Counted from the first letter of the stretch, positions 8,567-19,995 are shown. The stretch is 64,000 bases of DNA from JAMXLO01 sp963818775 (GCA_963818775.1 CAWFUF010000011.1:1080645-1144644), one strand, 5' to 3'. Made by a program: numbers and translations. Notes: generated by a model from the sequence alone, not told the origin.

Positions 8567-9295
8567 ATGTGCACCGTCGTCGTCCTGATCCGCCCCGGCC
8601 ATGCTTGGCCGCTCGTGCTCGCCGCCAATCGGGACGAAATGCTGAACCGTGCATGGGATCCTCCAGCCGGTTACTGGCCCGATCGGCCGGGCATCATCGC
8701 GGGTCGCGACCGTTCGGGGGGCGGCACGTGGATGGGCCTGAACCGCGACGGCGTGGTCGCCGCCGTCCTGAACCGTCCGGGCAGCCTGGGGCCGGCCGCC
8801 GGCAAGCGAAGCCGCGGCGAACTGCCGCTTCTCGCACTGGAGCACAGGTCCGCCGATGCGGCCGCCACCGCGATCGCCATTCTCGATGCCGGCGCCTGGC
8901 GCAGCTTTAACCTGTTGCTGGCCGATCGGGCCGGCGCGATCTTCGTGCGCGGACTCGGTCACGGCCGCCCGGAAGCCCGAAGTCTGGCCGCAGGCCTCCA
9001 CATGGTCACCGCGCACGATCCGGACGACCCAGACAGCCCCCGGGTTGCCCGCCATCTGGCGCGGTTCCAGGCGATGGAGGCGCCGAGGCCAACCCCTGAT
9101 CCGATCCGGGGCTGGCGGGCCTGGCAGGAAATCCTTGCCGATCGACGCGGGGACGCCGGCGAGCAGATGAACGTGGTGCCGCGTGCCGGGTTCGGCACGG
9201 TGTGTTCCTCGCTGCTGGCGATTCCTGAGGCCGCCCCCCCGGTCTGGCTGTTCGCTGCCGGCGCGCCGGACGAGGCGCCGTTCAGCCTTGTCTGA
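8567..9295 (+). CDS. NRDE (TANGO2-like) family protein
   Basis: 242 residues from ATG 8567 (MCTVVVLIRPGHAWPLVLAA). The defining N-R-D-E motif appears as AANRDEML at about residues 20-27, preceded by the N-terminal MC that is invariant in the family and fits an N-terminal-nucleophile fold. GGGTWMGLNRDGVVAAVLNR follows, also typical. Bacterial members are uncharacterised; the eukaryotic relative TANGO2 is linked to haem and lipid handling. The frame extends 10 codons upstream, but the MC start is conserved. Confidence 0.82.
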   Translation: MCTVVVLIRPGHAWPLVLAANRDEMLNRAWDPPAGYWPDRPGIIAGRDRSGGGTWMGLNRDGVVAAVLNRPGSLGPAAGKRSRGELPLLALEHRSADAAATAIAILDAGAWRSFNLLLADRAGAIFVRGLGHGRPEARSLAAGLHMVTAHDPDDPDSPRVARHLARFQAMEAPRPTPDPIRGWRAWQEILADRRGDAGEQMNVVPRAGFGTVCSSLLAIPEAAPPVWLFAAGAPDEAPFSLV

Positions 9296-9395
9296 TGACC
9301 CTCGGCATGGCGGCCGGGGCCATGCACTGCTATATCCAACCCAGCCATCCCGGCCACGCAGGGCGGGACGGCGTACTGCCCAAAAGGGGATCGCG

Positions 9396-10160
9396 ATGGC
9401 CCGCCGCCGCCAGCTCTACGAAGGGAAGGCAAAAATCCTGTTCGAGGGGCCCGAACCCGGCACTCTCGTGCAGTACTTCAAGGACGACGCCACCGCCTTC
9501 AACGCACAGAAGAAGGGCGTGATCACCGGCAAGGGAGTGCTGAACAATCGCATTAGCGAATACCTGATGATGCGGTTGGCAGAGATTGGCATCCCTACCC
9601 ACTTCGTCCGCCGCCTGAACATGCGCGAGCAGCTCATCCGCGAGGTCGAGATCATTCCGCTTGAGGTGGTGGTTCGTAACGTCGCTGCCGGCAGCCTCTC
9701 CAAGCGGCTGGGGATACCGGAAGGTACACGGCTGCCGCGCTCGATCATCGAGTACTACTACAAGAATGATGCCCTTGAGGACCCGATCGTGTCGGAGGAG
9801 CACATCACCTGCTTCGGTTGGGCCAACGCCGCCGATATCGATGACATCGTGGCGCTGACACTGCGCATCAACGACTTCCTCGCCGGCCTGTTCCTCGGCG
9901 TCGGCATCACGCTGGTGGATTTCAAGCTGGAGTTCGGCCGGCTGTGGGAGAATGAGGAGATGCGCATCGTTCTGGCTGACGAGATCAGCCCGGACAATTG
10001 CCGGCTGTGGGACTCGAAGACCAATGAGAAGATGGACAAGGACCGCTTCCGCCGCGACCTCGGCAAGGTCGAGGAGGCCTACCAGGAGGTGGCCAAGCGC
10101 CTTGGTATCCTGCCCGAGGCCGGTGTGCGCGACATGAAGGGCCCGGAGCTCATGCAGTGA
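9396..10160 (+). CDS. purC: Phosphoribosylaminoimidazole-succinocarboxamide synthase
   Basis: 254 residues. It joins CAIR and aspartate using ATP to form SAICAR, the substrate of PurB. Family motifs: LYEGKAKILFEGPEPG at the N-terminus, EVVVRNVAAGSLSKRLGI, VDFKLEFGR and ADEISPDNCRLWD. ATG 9396 is the family start; the longer open frame upstream overlaps the NRDE gene out of frame. The stop overlaps the purS start by 4 bases (GTGA), indicating translational coupling. Confidence 0.95.
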   Translation: MARRRQLYEGKAKILFEGPEPGTLVQYFKDDATAFNAQKKGVITGKGVLNNRISEYLMMRLAEIGIPTHFVRRLNMREQLIREVEIIPLEVVVRNVAAGSLSKRLGIPEGTRLPRSIIEYYYKNDALEDPIVSEEHITCFGWANAADIDDIVALTLRINDFLAGLFLGVGITLVDFKLEFGRLWENEEMRIVLADEISPDNCRLWDSKTNEKMDKDRFRRDLGKVEEAYQEVAKRLGILPEAGVRDMKGPELMQ

Positions 10161-10399
10161 AGGCCACCGTGACCGTGATGCTGAAGCCGGGCGTGCTGGA
10201 CCCGCAGGGCAAGGCGATCGGTCACGCGCTGCATACCTTGGGGTTCGGCAATGTCGGGGAAGTGCGGGCGGGAAAGGTGATCGAGCTTGAGCTGGCCGAG
10301 AGCGATCCGGAACGCGCCCATGCCGTCGCCGAAGAGATGGCGCGGAAGCTGCTGGCGAACACCGTGATCGAGAGCTTCCGGGTACTGGTGGATGCATAA
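10157..10399 (+). CDS. purS: Phosphoribosylformylglycinamidine synthase subunit PurS
   Basis: 80 residues with a GTG start inside the purC stop. It forms the small dimeric bridge of the three-part FGAM synthase (PurS-PurQ-PurL), which makes formylglycinamidine ribotide. The sequence carries the PurS pattern KPGVLDPQGKAIGHALHTLG and ends in the conserved MARKLLANTVIESFRV. The presence of a separate purS agrees with the short form of purL downstream. Confidence 0.93.
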   Translation: MKATVTVMLKPGVLDPQGKAIGHALHTLGFGNVGEVRAGKVIELELAESDPERAHAVAEEMARKLLANTVIESFRVLVDA

Positions 10400-10400
10400 C

Positions 10401-10433
10401 GCAACCTTCCGCAAGGGGAGGGGGAGGGTTAGG
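10401..10433. repeat. Half copy of the GC-rich palindromic (REP-like) repeat
   Basis: The purS-purQ gap holds AACCTTCCGCAAGGGGAGGGG followed by AGGGTT. The core CCGCAAGGGGAGGGGGAG is the same as in copies at 19159-19253, 39927-40036 and 50955-50987. The outer AACC(C)T and AGGGTT arms can pair, giving a hairpin just before the purQ start, with the G-rich arm close enough to influence the Shine-Dalgarno region. Confidence 0.6.
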
Positions 10434-10438
10434 CACCC

Positions 10439-11119
10439 GTGAAGGCAGGCATTGTCATCTTCCCCGGAATCAACCGCGAGCGCGACATGGCGATCGCTTT
10501 GCGACGCTCCGGGGCAGAGCCGCGCATGATCTGGCATAAGGAGACCGATCTCGCGGGTCTGGACCTCATCGTGATCCCCGGCGGCTTCTCACATGGCGAC
10601 TACCTGCGCTGCGGTGCGATGGCGGCGCATTCGCCGGTGATGACCGCGGTGCGCCGACACGTCGCGCGTGGTGGCTACCTGCTGGGCGTATGCAACGGCT
10701 TCCAGATACTCACCGAGGCTGGCCTGCTGCCTGGTGCCCTGCTGCGCAATGCCTCGCTGCGCTTTCTGTCGATGGACTGCCACCTGCGTGTCGAACGCAC
10801 CGACACCGTGTTCACCAGCCATTATCAGCGCAGGCAGGTGTTTCGTGCGGTGATGGCACATGGTGATGGTAACTACTTCGCCGACGATGCGACGCTGGAC
10901 CGTCTGGAAGGAGACGGACTGGTTGCGCTGCGCTACGCGACGCCCTCCAGCGAGATCGCGCCGGAGGCCAACCGCAACGGCAGCGCGCGTTCCATCGCCG
11001 GCATCCTGTCGCCCAACCTCCGCGTGCTTGGCCTGATGCCGCACCCAGAGGATCTGGTGGATCCGCTGATGGGCGGCACCGACGGCAAGCCTCTGTTCGA
11101 CGCACTGGCGGCGGCGTAG
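10439..11119 (+). CDS. purQ: Phosphoribosylformylglycinamidine synthase, glutaminase subunit PurQ
   Basis: 226 residues from GTG 10439 (MKAGIVIFPGINRERDMA). A class I glutamine amidotransferase: nucleophile Cys in LLGVCNGFQILTEAG, oxyanion region IPGGFSHGDYLRCG and the C-terminal His-Glu of LMPHPEDLVDPL. It supplies ammonia to PurL. In related genomes purL normally follows closely; here it starts 4.9 kb downstream, after a set of broken genes. Confidence 0.94.
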   Translation: MKAGIVIFPGINRERDMAIALRRSGAEPRMIWHKETDLAGLDLIVIPGGFSHGDYLRCGAMAAHSPVMTAVRRHVARGGYLLGVCNGFQILTEAGLLPGALLRNASLRFLSMDCHLRVERTDTVFTSHYQRRQVFRAVMAHGDGNYFADDATLDRLEGDGLVALRYATPSSEIAPEANRNGSARSIAGILSPNLRVLGLMPHPEDLVDPLMGGTDGKPLFDALAAA

Positions 11120-11129
11120 GGCGGCAGTC

Positions 11130-11297
11130 AAACGGCCAACCTGCCTTGGGCGGGCGGGCGGCTGGGTGACTTCGGGATTTGTGTTGGCCGGAACCGGCAG
11201 TTTCCGGCGACGCGCGCCAGCAATCGCCCATCCGCTGTCACCAGCCGCGCACCCCGTTGCTCTGCCAGGGCGAGTGAAGTGAAGTCATAAACTGTCG
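11130..11297 (-). pseudogene. Remnant of a VapC-like PIN-domain toxin
   Basis: Read on the minus strand, this gives TVYDFTSLALAEQRGARLVT then ADGRLLARVAG, matching the last third of VapC toxins (conserved Asp of VYD, then LVTADGRLL). A TAA codon lies immediately before the fragment in frame and no N-terminal PIN half can be found upstream, so it is a truncated relic. It marks the left edge of the degraded island between purQ and purL. Confidence 0.55.
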
Positions 11298-11545
11298 ATT
11301 ACCAAAACCATGCTTCGTCACGCCTCTCATGTGCCAAGTCCGTGGCGAGCCGGCGTGATCCGCGTGGCGTCATTGCCCCACCGCGGGCAATTCGGCGGCA
11401 AGATCGGCCCGTGCATCTGGCGCGCGAGCCAGCACATACCGCAGTTCCCCTCCAATGACAGCCCGCGAGCCGTTGCCCTGGCGCGCAATGTCGCGATAGA
11501 GCATCGACGGATATCCCCGGATGCACGGCGCGAGGAGAACGTCCA

Positions 11546-12755
11546 ATGTTGTATGATCCCGCTCGCCACGAGGGCCTGGCGGATACGACGTGGAATTCGG
11601 CGGGAGCCCGAGCAGCTATTGAACGGATTTTCAAGGACACGGTGGCACGGGTGTTGCCGGACGGTGTGTGGCCGGCGTCTCCGCTTGAAGTGGTCCCTGA
11701 CGTCGAGCGCGGTGTCTGGATTGGCGCCGCTGGCGTCATCTGGGCGCTGCATTATTTGGCGGAGCGTGGCTTCGGCAACCACCGACCGGACTTGTATGCG
11801 ACGGTGGCCAGTCTGCTCGAACCGAACCGTGCGCGGCTACTGCAAACGCAATGGCTGATCGGCCTACGGGCTCAAGACTTGTCAGCGGGGCTCCACGGCC
11901 TGTTGGTGGGCGACACCGGCATCCTATTGCTTCAAGGGCGTGCGGGGAATGAAGACGATCGCCGAGCCGCTTGGTGTTGCAGTCGACGAGAACGCTGACA
12001 GCGTCATCCGTGAGCTCATGTGGGGTTCGCCAGGCACCATGTTGGCCTCGATTTGGCTGCACGAGGCCGATGGCGGGACGCCATGGGCCGACCGCTTCGT
12101 GCGCGATTCCGATCTGCTGTGGCAACGTATGACCCATTGCGCCGAGGTAGGGTGCCACCTTTGGGAGCAGGCGGTGTACGGACACAGGGCCATTCATATT
12201 GGCGCCGTCCATGGCTTCGCCGGAAATGCCTTCGCGATCCTGCGTGGGTGGGATCTGCTGGCCATGGAGCCACGGATTCGCTGGTCCTCGCAGCTGACGG
12301 AATCATTTCGGCGCACTGCATTGGTCGAGGATGGTCTGGCGAACTGGCCACAATCGGTCGCGATGCATCGGCCAGGTCGCACGGCGTTGCTGGTGCAACA
12401 ATGCCATGGCGCCCCAGGTATGGTGACCTGCTTCGCCGGCTTCCCCGATGCGCCGGTTGATGACCTGTTGGTGGCCGGCGGTGAACTCATTTGGAAAGCG
12501 GGCCCACTCGCGAAGGGGGCTGGCTTCTGCCACGGAACGGCGGGCAACGGGTTCGCCTTCCTCAAGCTGTTCGCGCGCACCGGCGACACGATTTGGCTGG
12601 AGCGGGCCCGCCGTTTCGCGATGCACGCGATCGAGCAGAGTGAGCACGCCTTGGCCGTTCACGGCAGGCGCCGGTACACACTGTGGACTGGTGACCCTGG
12701 CCTCGCCGGCTGCATCGCCGGAACGGCTCAGTTTCCAACCTTTGACATCGTCTGA
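11546..12755 (+). pseudogene. LanC-like protein gene broken by one frameshift
   Basis: Two frames overlap near 11935. The first (from ATG 11546, with GAGGAG at 11532-11537) encodes about 130 residues of a LanC-like N-terminus, including GVWIGAAGVIWALHYL, SAGLHGLLVGDTGILLL. The second frame continues with NADSVIRELMWGSPGTMLAS and carries all the core motifs: HGFAGN, QCHGAPG, FCHGTAGNG and LWTGDPGL, ending at 12755. The Cys of QCHGAPG and the Cys-His of FCHG are the usual zinc ligands of LanC-type enzymes. Joined, the protein would be about 400 residues, full family length. LanC cyclases add thiols to dehydro-residues; stand-alone LanC-like proteins have other, mostly unknown roles. No LanB/LanM or precursor gene is nearby. 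Confidence 0.75.
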
Positions 12756-12915
12756 CCCCGCCCGACGAGACATTGGTTGGAATACCCACAAAGTCCGCGC
12801 TTACGTCGCGGGGGCGGCCTCGCGACACGGCCGCCTGTCGGCCAAGCGGCGCCACTGAACGCCAGCGGTGAACGGGCGGCACGGCGCGGGAACGGGGCCA
12901 CCTCGTCGACACGCT

Positions 12916-12948
12916 CAAAAGTCCGCTTTGGGTCGACAGCGGTCATCC
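12916..12948. repeat. Possible dispersed intergenic palindrome
   Basis: AAAAGTCCGCTTTGGGTCGA followed by CAGCGGTCATCC is an imperfect hairpin (GTCCGCTTT facing CAGCGGTC). I recall similar sequences as recurrent intergenic elements in alphaproteobacterial genomes, often giving spurious frames with a DPKRT pattern. Only one copy is seen here, so the call is tentative. The remainder of the 12756-13014 gap shows no gene. Confidence 0.3.
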
Positions 12949-13014
12949 AACGGAGCCGCTGATATGATTGTCCTTACCACCGCTCCAGCGAAACCCGCAG
13001 GGCTGGTTTGGTAC

Positions 13015-14804
13015 TCAGGCATCGCGATACCAGTCCTGAACCGCCCAGGTGTTATTGTCCCAGCCGCTCAGCGGGGCGTGCAGTTTGTTTGACACAGCGG
13101 ACACCCCAGGGCGATGGACGACCGGGATGACCACCACATTTTTAATCACCATGTCGTTCATGGCTATGAACAGCGCCGCCCGCTTGACAGCATCGAGCTC
13201 GTTCTCGGACGCATGGTACAGATTGTCATAATCGGCGTTCTGCCAGCGGGTGCTGTTCCGGCCAGTCCACTTGTTCGCCTTGCTTGCAGCTTGCGACGAC
13301 AGAAACTGACGCATGAACACGGCGGGGTCTGGCTGCGTCATGGTCGTCATGGACATTTGGATGTCGCAGTAGAAGTGGGCTAATGTATCTGGATTGGCAA
13401 CGTCCGACGAGAAGAAAACCGACGCCGTAACGCTCTTGATCTCGACCGAGATGCCGGCCTTCTGACAGGCCTGCTTGACGATCTCCTGGGTTTTCTGGCG
13501 GGGCGCGTTGATCGAGGTCTGGTAGACAACATGCAGCTTCACGCCGTTCTTCTCGCGCACGCCGGCGGAATCGGGCTTCCAACCAGCGTCGTCCAGCAGC
13601 TTAATTGCCTTGTCGATGCTGAACTCGTAGTGCGTGTTTGTCGATGCAAAGCGCTTCGGATTGTTCACGAAGTTGGCGGTGTCGAAGCCGGTGCGGCCGT
13701 AGATGAATTTGTGCACCGAGGCGCGATCGACCAGCACGTTGAGCGCATCGCGAACCGCAGGGTCGGCAAGGAACGGGTGCTTCGTCTTGAGGCTTGACCG
13801 TTCACCGTCAACCTCCTTCCAAGGGTCGGTGTTGTTGAGCGCGATATATTCAACGTTGCCGGTGTCGATGATCTCAGCGTGACCCTTGCCGCCTGTCTCC
13901 AGTCGCTTCAGGATCTCGTCTTCGACCTGCATATTCCAGGCGAAATCGTACTCGCCGGTTTGCATCACAGCGCGCACAGCCGACACCGCATCGCCACCGC
14001 CCTTCATCTCGATGGTGTCGAAGTACGGTCGGTTCTTCTGGTGGTAATCCGGGTTGAGCTTACCTTGTACGAGGTCGCCCGGCTTAAAACCCACAAACAG
14101 GCACGGGCCCGTGCCAATGGGTGCCAGGTTCGCCGGCGCCTCGCGCGATCTGGCCCCCTTGTATGGTTCAAAGACGTGCTTGGGGAGCAGCATGCCGGCG
14201 GTTCCGACGAAGGCGTCCGCCCAGAACGGCGTCGGCTTCTCGAACTCGACGCGCGCCGTGTAGTCGTCGACCTTGACCACATTAATGTCCTGATAGGTTC
14301 CGATGGTCGTCGCCGCAGTCGCAGGGTCGGCGGCGTACTGCCAATTGAAGATGCAGTCGTCGGCCGTGAATGGCTGGCCGTCGTGCCATTTGACGCCCTG
14401 CTTGAGCTTCCAGGTGACCGAGAGGCCGTCCTTGGCGACGCCGCCATTCTCGATGCTCGGGATCTCGGCGGCGAGCATTGGGGCTAGGTCGCCGTCAGCG
14501 TCCCAGCCGTCAGCGGCTCGTAAAACACGCGCGAACCGTCCTGGTCCTTGGTGCCGTTCGCGAAGTGCGGGTTCAGCAGCGTCGGCGCTTGCCACCACAG
14601 CACCTTGAGCGCCCCGCCGCCGCCGCGTTTGGTCGGCTTGTAGATCGGCTTTTCAGCCGCTACAGCCACACCGGATGAAGCCAGCATCTGCGCCGCCAGG
14701 GGGGCGGTGAGGCCAAGCGCGATCATTCTCCTAGTGAACGCGCGTCGCGATAGTCTGCCTTGCCTAACGTCGGCGATGACGCCACGCAATTCGCGTTCGT
14801 TCAT
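13015..14804 (-). pseudogene. Tat-exported peptide/oligopeptide ABC substrate-binding protein, frameshifted
   Basis: From ATG 14804 (MNERELRGVIADVRQGRLSR) the N-terminus has a twin-arginine-like signal (SRRAFTRR followed by a hydrophobic stretch ending AVAAEKP). The frame reads through SRVFYEPLTAG and then stops at 14484. From about 14508 the family sequence resumes in another frame with GWDADGDLAPMLAAEIPS, VTWKLKQGVKWHDGQPFTAD and VKVDDYTARVEF, all hallmarks of SBP family 5 (DppA/OppA type), and runs to the stop at 13015. One base of difference near 14510 splits the gene. Restored length is about 596 residues. No permease or ATPase genes of this system are present, so it is an orphan even if the shift is an assembly error. 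Confidence 0.78.
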
Positions 14805-15333
14805 TGTGATCCGCCTTCTCCCAGAGCACTGACGCCGGATCATGGCCGGCTATTGCCGTGCCACCACCACCGTCGCGCGGGCGGATGCTAGGCACCATTG
14901 GAATCAGGCACAACTTCAATGCGCAGCGGGTCTCGTAGTTGCTTCTACCACCACGGGTATATGCCGGGAGCCAGAAAGGGATCCAGCGAAAGGCCACCGT
15001 ACTGAGGTTGCCCGTGCGTTCGTGGTGCATAAGCTCGGCAGCCGCGGTGGAGGTCTGCGCCATGCCGCAGATCTTCGGGCACGCACTGCTGGGCGCCTGC
15101 TGTCCGATATGCAAACCGCTGAGCCTAGCCATGTTCTTGGGAACCAAACTAGGACCTTCCTGACCTCCGAGAAGGAGACGATTCCCCCTCAGGACATCCC
15201 CGCACCTGGCGCGTACTTTCTTTGGCGCATGTTCTTTGGCGCATGCACTGCCGCGATGTCCTTGTTGCGGAAAGATGCGTCAGTAGGCCGTCGTGCAGAA
15301 TGATTGACGCAGCGTAGTAGGAGTGGGAGTAGG
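14805..15333. other. Intergenic stretch without a recognisable gene
   Basis: About 530 bases between the binding-protein start and the Uma2 remnant. Frames of 60-150 codons exist on both strands, but none shows family-like sequence or a good ribosome-binding site. GGCGCATGTTCTTTGGCGCATG near 15220-15245 contains a short direct repeat (TTTGGCGCATG). I see nothing else. Confidence 0.5.
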
Positions 15334-15953
15334 CTAGGCTGGTGATTGCTCAACGCGGCTCTGCTGGACGAAGATCCTGCTAGCAGGGATCGTCACGCCG
15401 GGCAGCGCTTCGACCTGCGGCGTGCCGGACGTGTCGACAGCGGCGATTGAGGTGTATCCGCCGCGGTTCGGGTCGCGGTGCACCAGCACGCGATTTGTCG
15501 TCAGGTCCACCACCCAGAACTCGCTGATGCCGGCCCGGGCATAGAGTTCCAGCTTCGCGCCGAGATCGAAATCCAGGCTCGAATCCGCGACCTCGATCAG
15601 CAGATAGACGTCGGGGGCCGCGGGTGCTCCTACGGATAACCCTCCCAAGGCCGCCGCAGCAGAGTGAAATCCGGCTGTGGCTCCGAGCTGTCATCCAGCA
15701 TGATCGGGTTCTGCACCGGCACGACCGCCCGCCCGGCCGCCGAGCACACCAGCAACTCGGTCAGTGCGTCAACTGCCAGAGCGTGGCGTGGCCCGATCGC
15801 CGCCATGTCAACCAGTTGCCCTTCCAACAGCTCGACGCGATCGTCCTCGCCCAGAACCCCAGCCTCGGCCAGGCGATGATAGTCACGCACCGTCAGCCGG
15901 TGCCGCGGCACCTGATAGCGGGCCAGAATGTCCGTGGCGTGGATATCGTCCAT
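15334..15953 (-). pseudogene. Uma2-family (DUF820) restriction-endonuclease-fold protein, frameshifted
   Basis: The N-terminal frame (ATG 15953) gives LTVRDYHRLAEAGVLGEDD, VELLEGQLVDMAAIGPRH and EPQPDFTLLRRPWEGYP, then stops. The next frame resumes with APAAPDVYLLIEVADSSLDF and EFWVVDLTTNRVLVHRDP, the conserved PD-(D/E)xK-like core of Uma2 proteins. Inserting one base near 15631 (TAnGGA) joins them into a protein of about 200 residues, the normal family length. Uma2 proteins are abundant, poorly characterised nuclease-fold proteins. Confidence 0.78.
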
Positions 15954-16023
15954 GCCGGCAGCTTAGCGCCTTCGCCAGCCCGATGGCAGTCTGTCACCCG
16001 AGCGGTTATACCAGCCGCACCGC

Positions 16024-18249
<2,226 letters not shown>

Positions 18250-18265
18250 CCGGGGAGGGAATGGC

Positions 18266-18499
18266 ATGGCGATGGCGGCGAACGAGATCGAGGCGCTGAT
18301 CAAGGCGGCGCTCCCCGATGCGCGTATCACCGTCGAAGACCTTGCCGGCGACGGCGACCACTACGCCGCCACGGTGGTATCGGAGCAGTTCCGTGGCATA
18401 CCGCGCGTGAAGCAGCACCAGATCGTCTATGCCGCGCTGCGCGGCAGGATGGGGGGCGAACTGCACGCCCTCGCGTTGCAGACCTCAGCCCCAGATTAA
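18266..18499 (+). CDS. bolA: BolA family protein
   Basis: 77 residues from ATG 18266 (MAMAANEIEALIKAALPDAR). The BolA core is clear: ARITVEDLAGDGDHYAATVV and GIPRVKQHQIVYAALRGRMG, with the invariant His of the R-V-x-x-H-Q-x-V-Y motif. BolA proteins bind monothiol glutaredoxins through shared [2Fe-2S] clusters; the adjacent grxD supports exactly this partnership. ATG 18266 sits after GGGAGG at 18254-18259; the frame upstream overlaps purL without meaning. Confidence 0.9.
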   Translation: MAMAANEIEALIKAALPDARITVEDLAGDGDHYAATVVSEQFRGIPRVKQHQIVYAALRGRMGGELHALALQTSAPD

Positions 18500-18524
18500 T
18501 AGTTTTCTCCAGGAGTCCTCGGTT

Positions 18525-18863
18525 ATGGCCAACGAAGTGTTCGAACGCATTCAGAGTGAAGTCGGCGAAGCGCCGGTGATGCTCTATATGAAGGGCACCG
18601 CGATGTTCCCGCAGTGCGGGTTCTCGGCGCGCGTGGTCCAGATCCTCACGCACATGGGCGTGCCGTTCAAGACGGCCAACGTGCTGGAGGATGAGGAGCT
18701 GCGCGAGGGGATTAAGCAGTTCTCGCAGTGGCCGACCGTGCCGCAGCTCTACGTGAAGGGCGAGTTCGTCGGCGGCTGCGATATCGTGACCGAAATGTTC
18801 CAGTCGGGCGAGCTAGAGACATTGCTCGCCGAGAAAGGCATCGAGCACAAGACCGAGGCGTAA
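18525..18863 (+). CDS. grxD: Grx4-type monothiol glutaredoxin
   Basis: 112 residues with the monothiol active site PQCGFS at about residues 29-34, preceded by VMLYMKGT and followed by QWPTVPQLYVKGEFVGGCDI, the glutathione-binding TVP and GGCD signatures. It binds a glutathione-coordinated [2Fe-2S] cluster, alone or with BolA, and delivers it in iron-sulfur assembly. It lies 25 bp after bolA, with AGGAG at 18512-18516, in the purL-bolA-grxD run. Confidence 0.93.
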   Translation: MANEVFERIQSEVGEAPVMLYMKGTAMFPQCGFSARVVQILTHMGVPFKTANVLEDEELREGIKQFSQWPTVPQLYVKGEFVGGCDIVTEMFQSGELETLLAEKGIEHKTEA

Positions 18864-18891
18864 TCCTCGCCGCGCTCCGTTAAGGCTTTGT

Positions 18892-19995
18892 TTGTTTGCC
18901 GATGCGCACGCTGACTGCGTGCGTGTCCGCGTCGTCATTCCTGCCTACAATGCTGCGCCCTGGATCGGCGGCGCGATCGCGTCGGTGCTCGCGCAGACGC
19001 ACGAGGACTGGACGCTGGTTGTGGTCGATGATGGATCGACTGACGGAACCAGCGAGGTCGTTGGTGGGTTTTCTGATCTACGCATCCGCCTGATCCGGCA
19101 GGCCAATGCTGGTGTCTCTGCGGCGCGGAATTGTGGAGCCGACGAATTATGCCGCACGGCCCCCTCCCCCCATCCCCCTCCCGCAAGGGGAGGGGGAGTG
19201 GCGGCGTGTGTTCTCCCCCGCCCCTTGCGGGAGGGGGTTGGGGGGAGGGGGGACTCGGTCCTGTACCTAGACGCCGATGACTTGCTCGCCCCCGATGCGC
19301 TGTCGCGTCTCGTCGCGGCCCTCGATGCCTCACCAAGCGCCGTCGCAGCAATTGGAGCCTATGCGTTCGTTGATACAGCCTATGTCCGCCATCCGCCCTC
19401 CGGCGATACCCTGCGCCGCCTGCTGGTGGGCAATCTGTTCGCCAACGGCGGCCACCTCCTCGTGCGCAGTGAAGCAATACGCGCGGTCGGCGGCTTCCTC
19501 CCCGGCATCGCCTACGGCGAGGATTGGGAATTCTGGATCCGGATCGCTCTCCGCGGCCCATTCGTCGCGGCTCCGGGTCGTATGCCAGTGTTATTCGTCC
19601 GCCAGCAGCCCGGCGGGGCATATCATCGCCTGGCCGCCGATCCAGCCGCCTTCACACCCTGTATGGAAGCGATCTTCAGCAATCCGGCTCTGCTTGCCCG
19701 CTTCGGTCCCCGGCGCCTCGCCGCAATCCGCCGACGCACCGAAGCTGAGAACGATTGGATCATCGGCCGCGAACTGATCCGCCACAACCGTGGGCACGAG
19801 GGCCTTGTCTGGCTCCGCTGCTCCGTCCGTGCGGCGTTCAGCGTCAAGCGTGCCGTGCTGTTCGCCGCCGCCCATATGCTGCCGTTGCTGCTTCCCGCCT
19901 GGCGCGGCCCGTTCCGTCCCTATCCGCGGGCCGGCGATACGCGCGCGAACTTTGTCTGCAGCGTGCCGATCACCCCTGCGGCAGGAAGATGGTGA
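18892..19995 (+). CDS. Family 2 glycosyltransferase with an in-frame repeat insertion
   Basis: GT-A fold transferase of 367 residues. The N-terminus reads VRVVIPAYNAAPWIGGAIAS, then VVVDDGSTDGTSEVV and AGVSAARN, followed after an insertion by the metal-binding LDADDLLAPDALSRL. Normally the ARN and LDADD motifs are about ten residues apart; here about 40 Pro/Gly/Arg-rich residues intervene, encoded by an inverted pair of palindromic repeats (19159-19253). C-terminal hydrophobic residues near the end may contact the membrane. A TTG at 18892 and a GTG at 18919 (starting at the conserved VRVRVVIP) are both possible starts. Acceptor and sugar are unknown; a cell-envelope polysaccharide role is likely. 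Confidence 0.82.
   Translation: MFADAHADCVRVRVVIPAYNAAPWIGGAIASVLAQTHEDWTLVVVDDGSTDGTSEVVGGFSDLRIRLIRQANAGVSAARNCGADELCRTAPSPHPPPARGGGVAACVLPRPLREGVGGRGDSVLYLDADDLLAPDALSRLVAALDASPSAVAAIGAYAFVDTAYVRHPPSGDTLRRLLVGNLFANGGHLLVRSEAIRAVGGFLPGIAYGEDWEFWIRIALRGPFVAAPGRMPVLFVRQQPGGAYHRLAADPAAFTPCMEAIFSNPALLARFGPRRLAAIRRRTEAENDWIIGRELIRHNRGHEGLVWLRCSVRAAFSVKRAVLFAAAHMLPLLLPAWRGPFRPYPRAGDTRANFVCSVPITPAAGRW
19159..19253. repeat. Inverted pair of GC-rich palindromic repeats inside a glycosyltransferase gene
   Basis: Two head-to-head copies of the core CCCCTCCCGCAAGGGGAGGG (second copy reversed as CCCCTTGCGGGAGGGGG), separated by a short GTGGCGGCGTGTGTTC spacer and flanked by C-rich and G-rich arms. The pair is the same type as at 39927-40036. 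It is read through in frame as Pro/Gly/Arg-rich sequence. Confidence 0.85.

Noticed and set aside
11546..12755. Lanthipeptide biosynthesis cluster
   Set aside because: No dehydratase, precursor, protease or exporter gene accompanies the LanC-like sequence.
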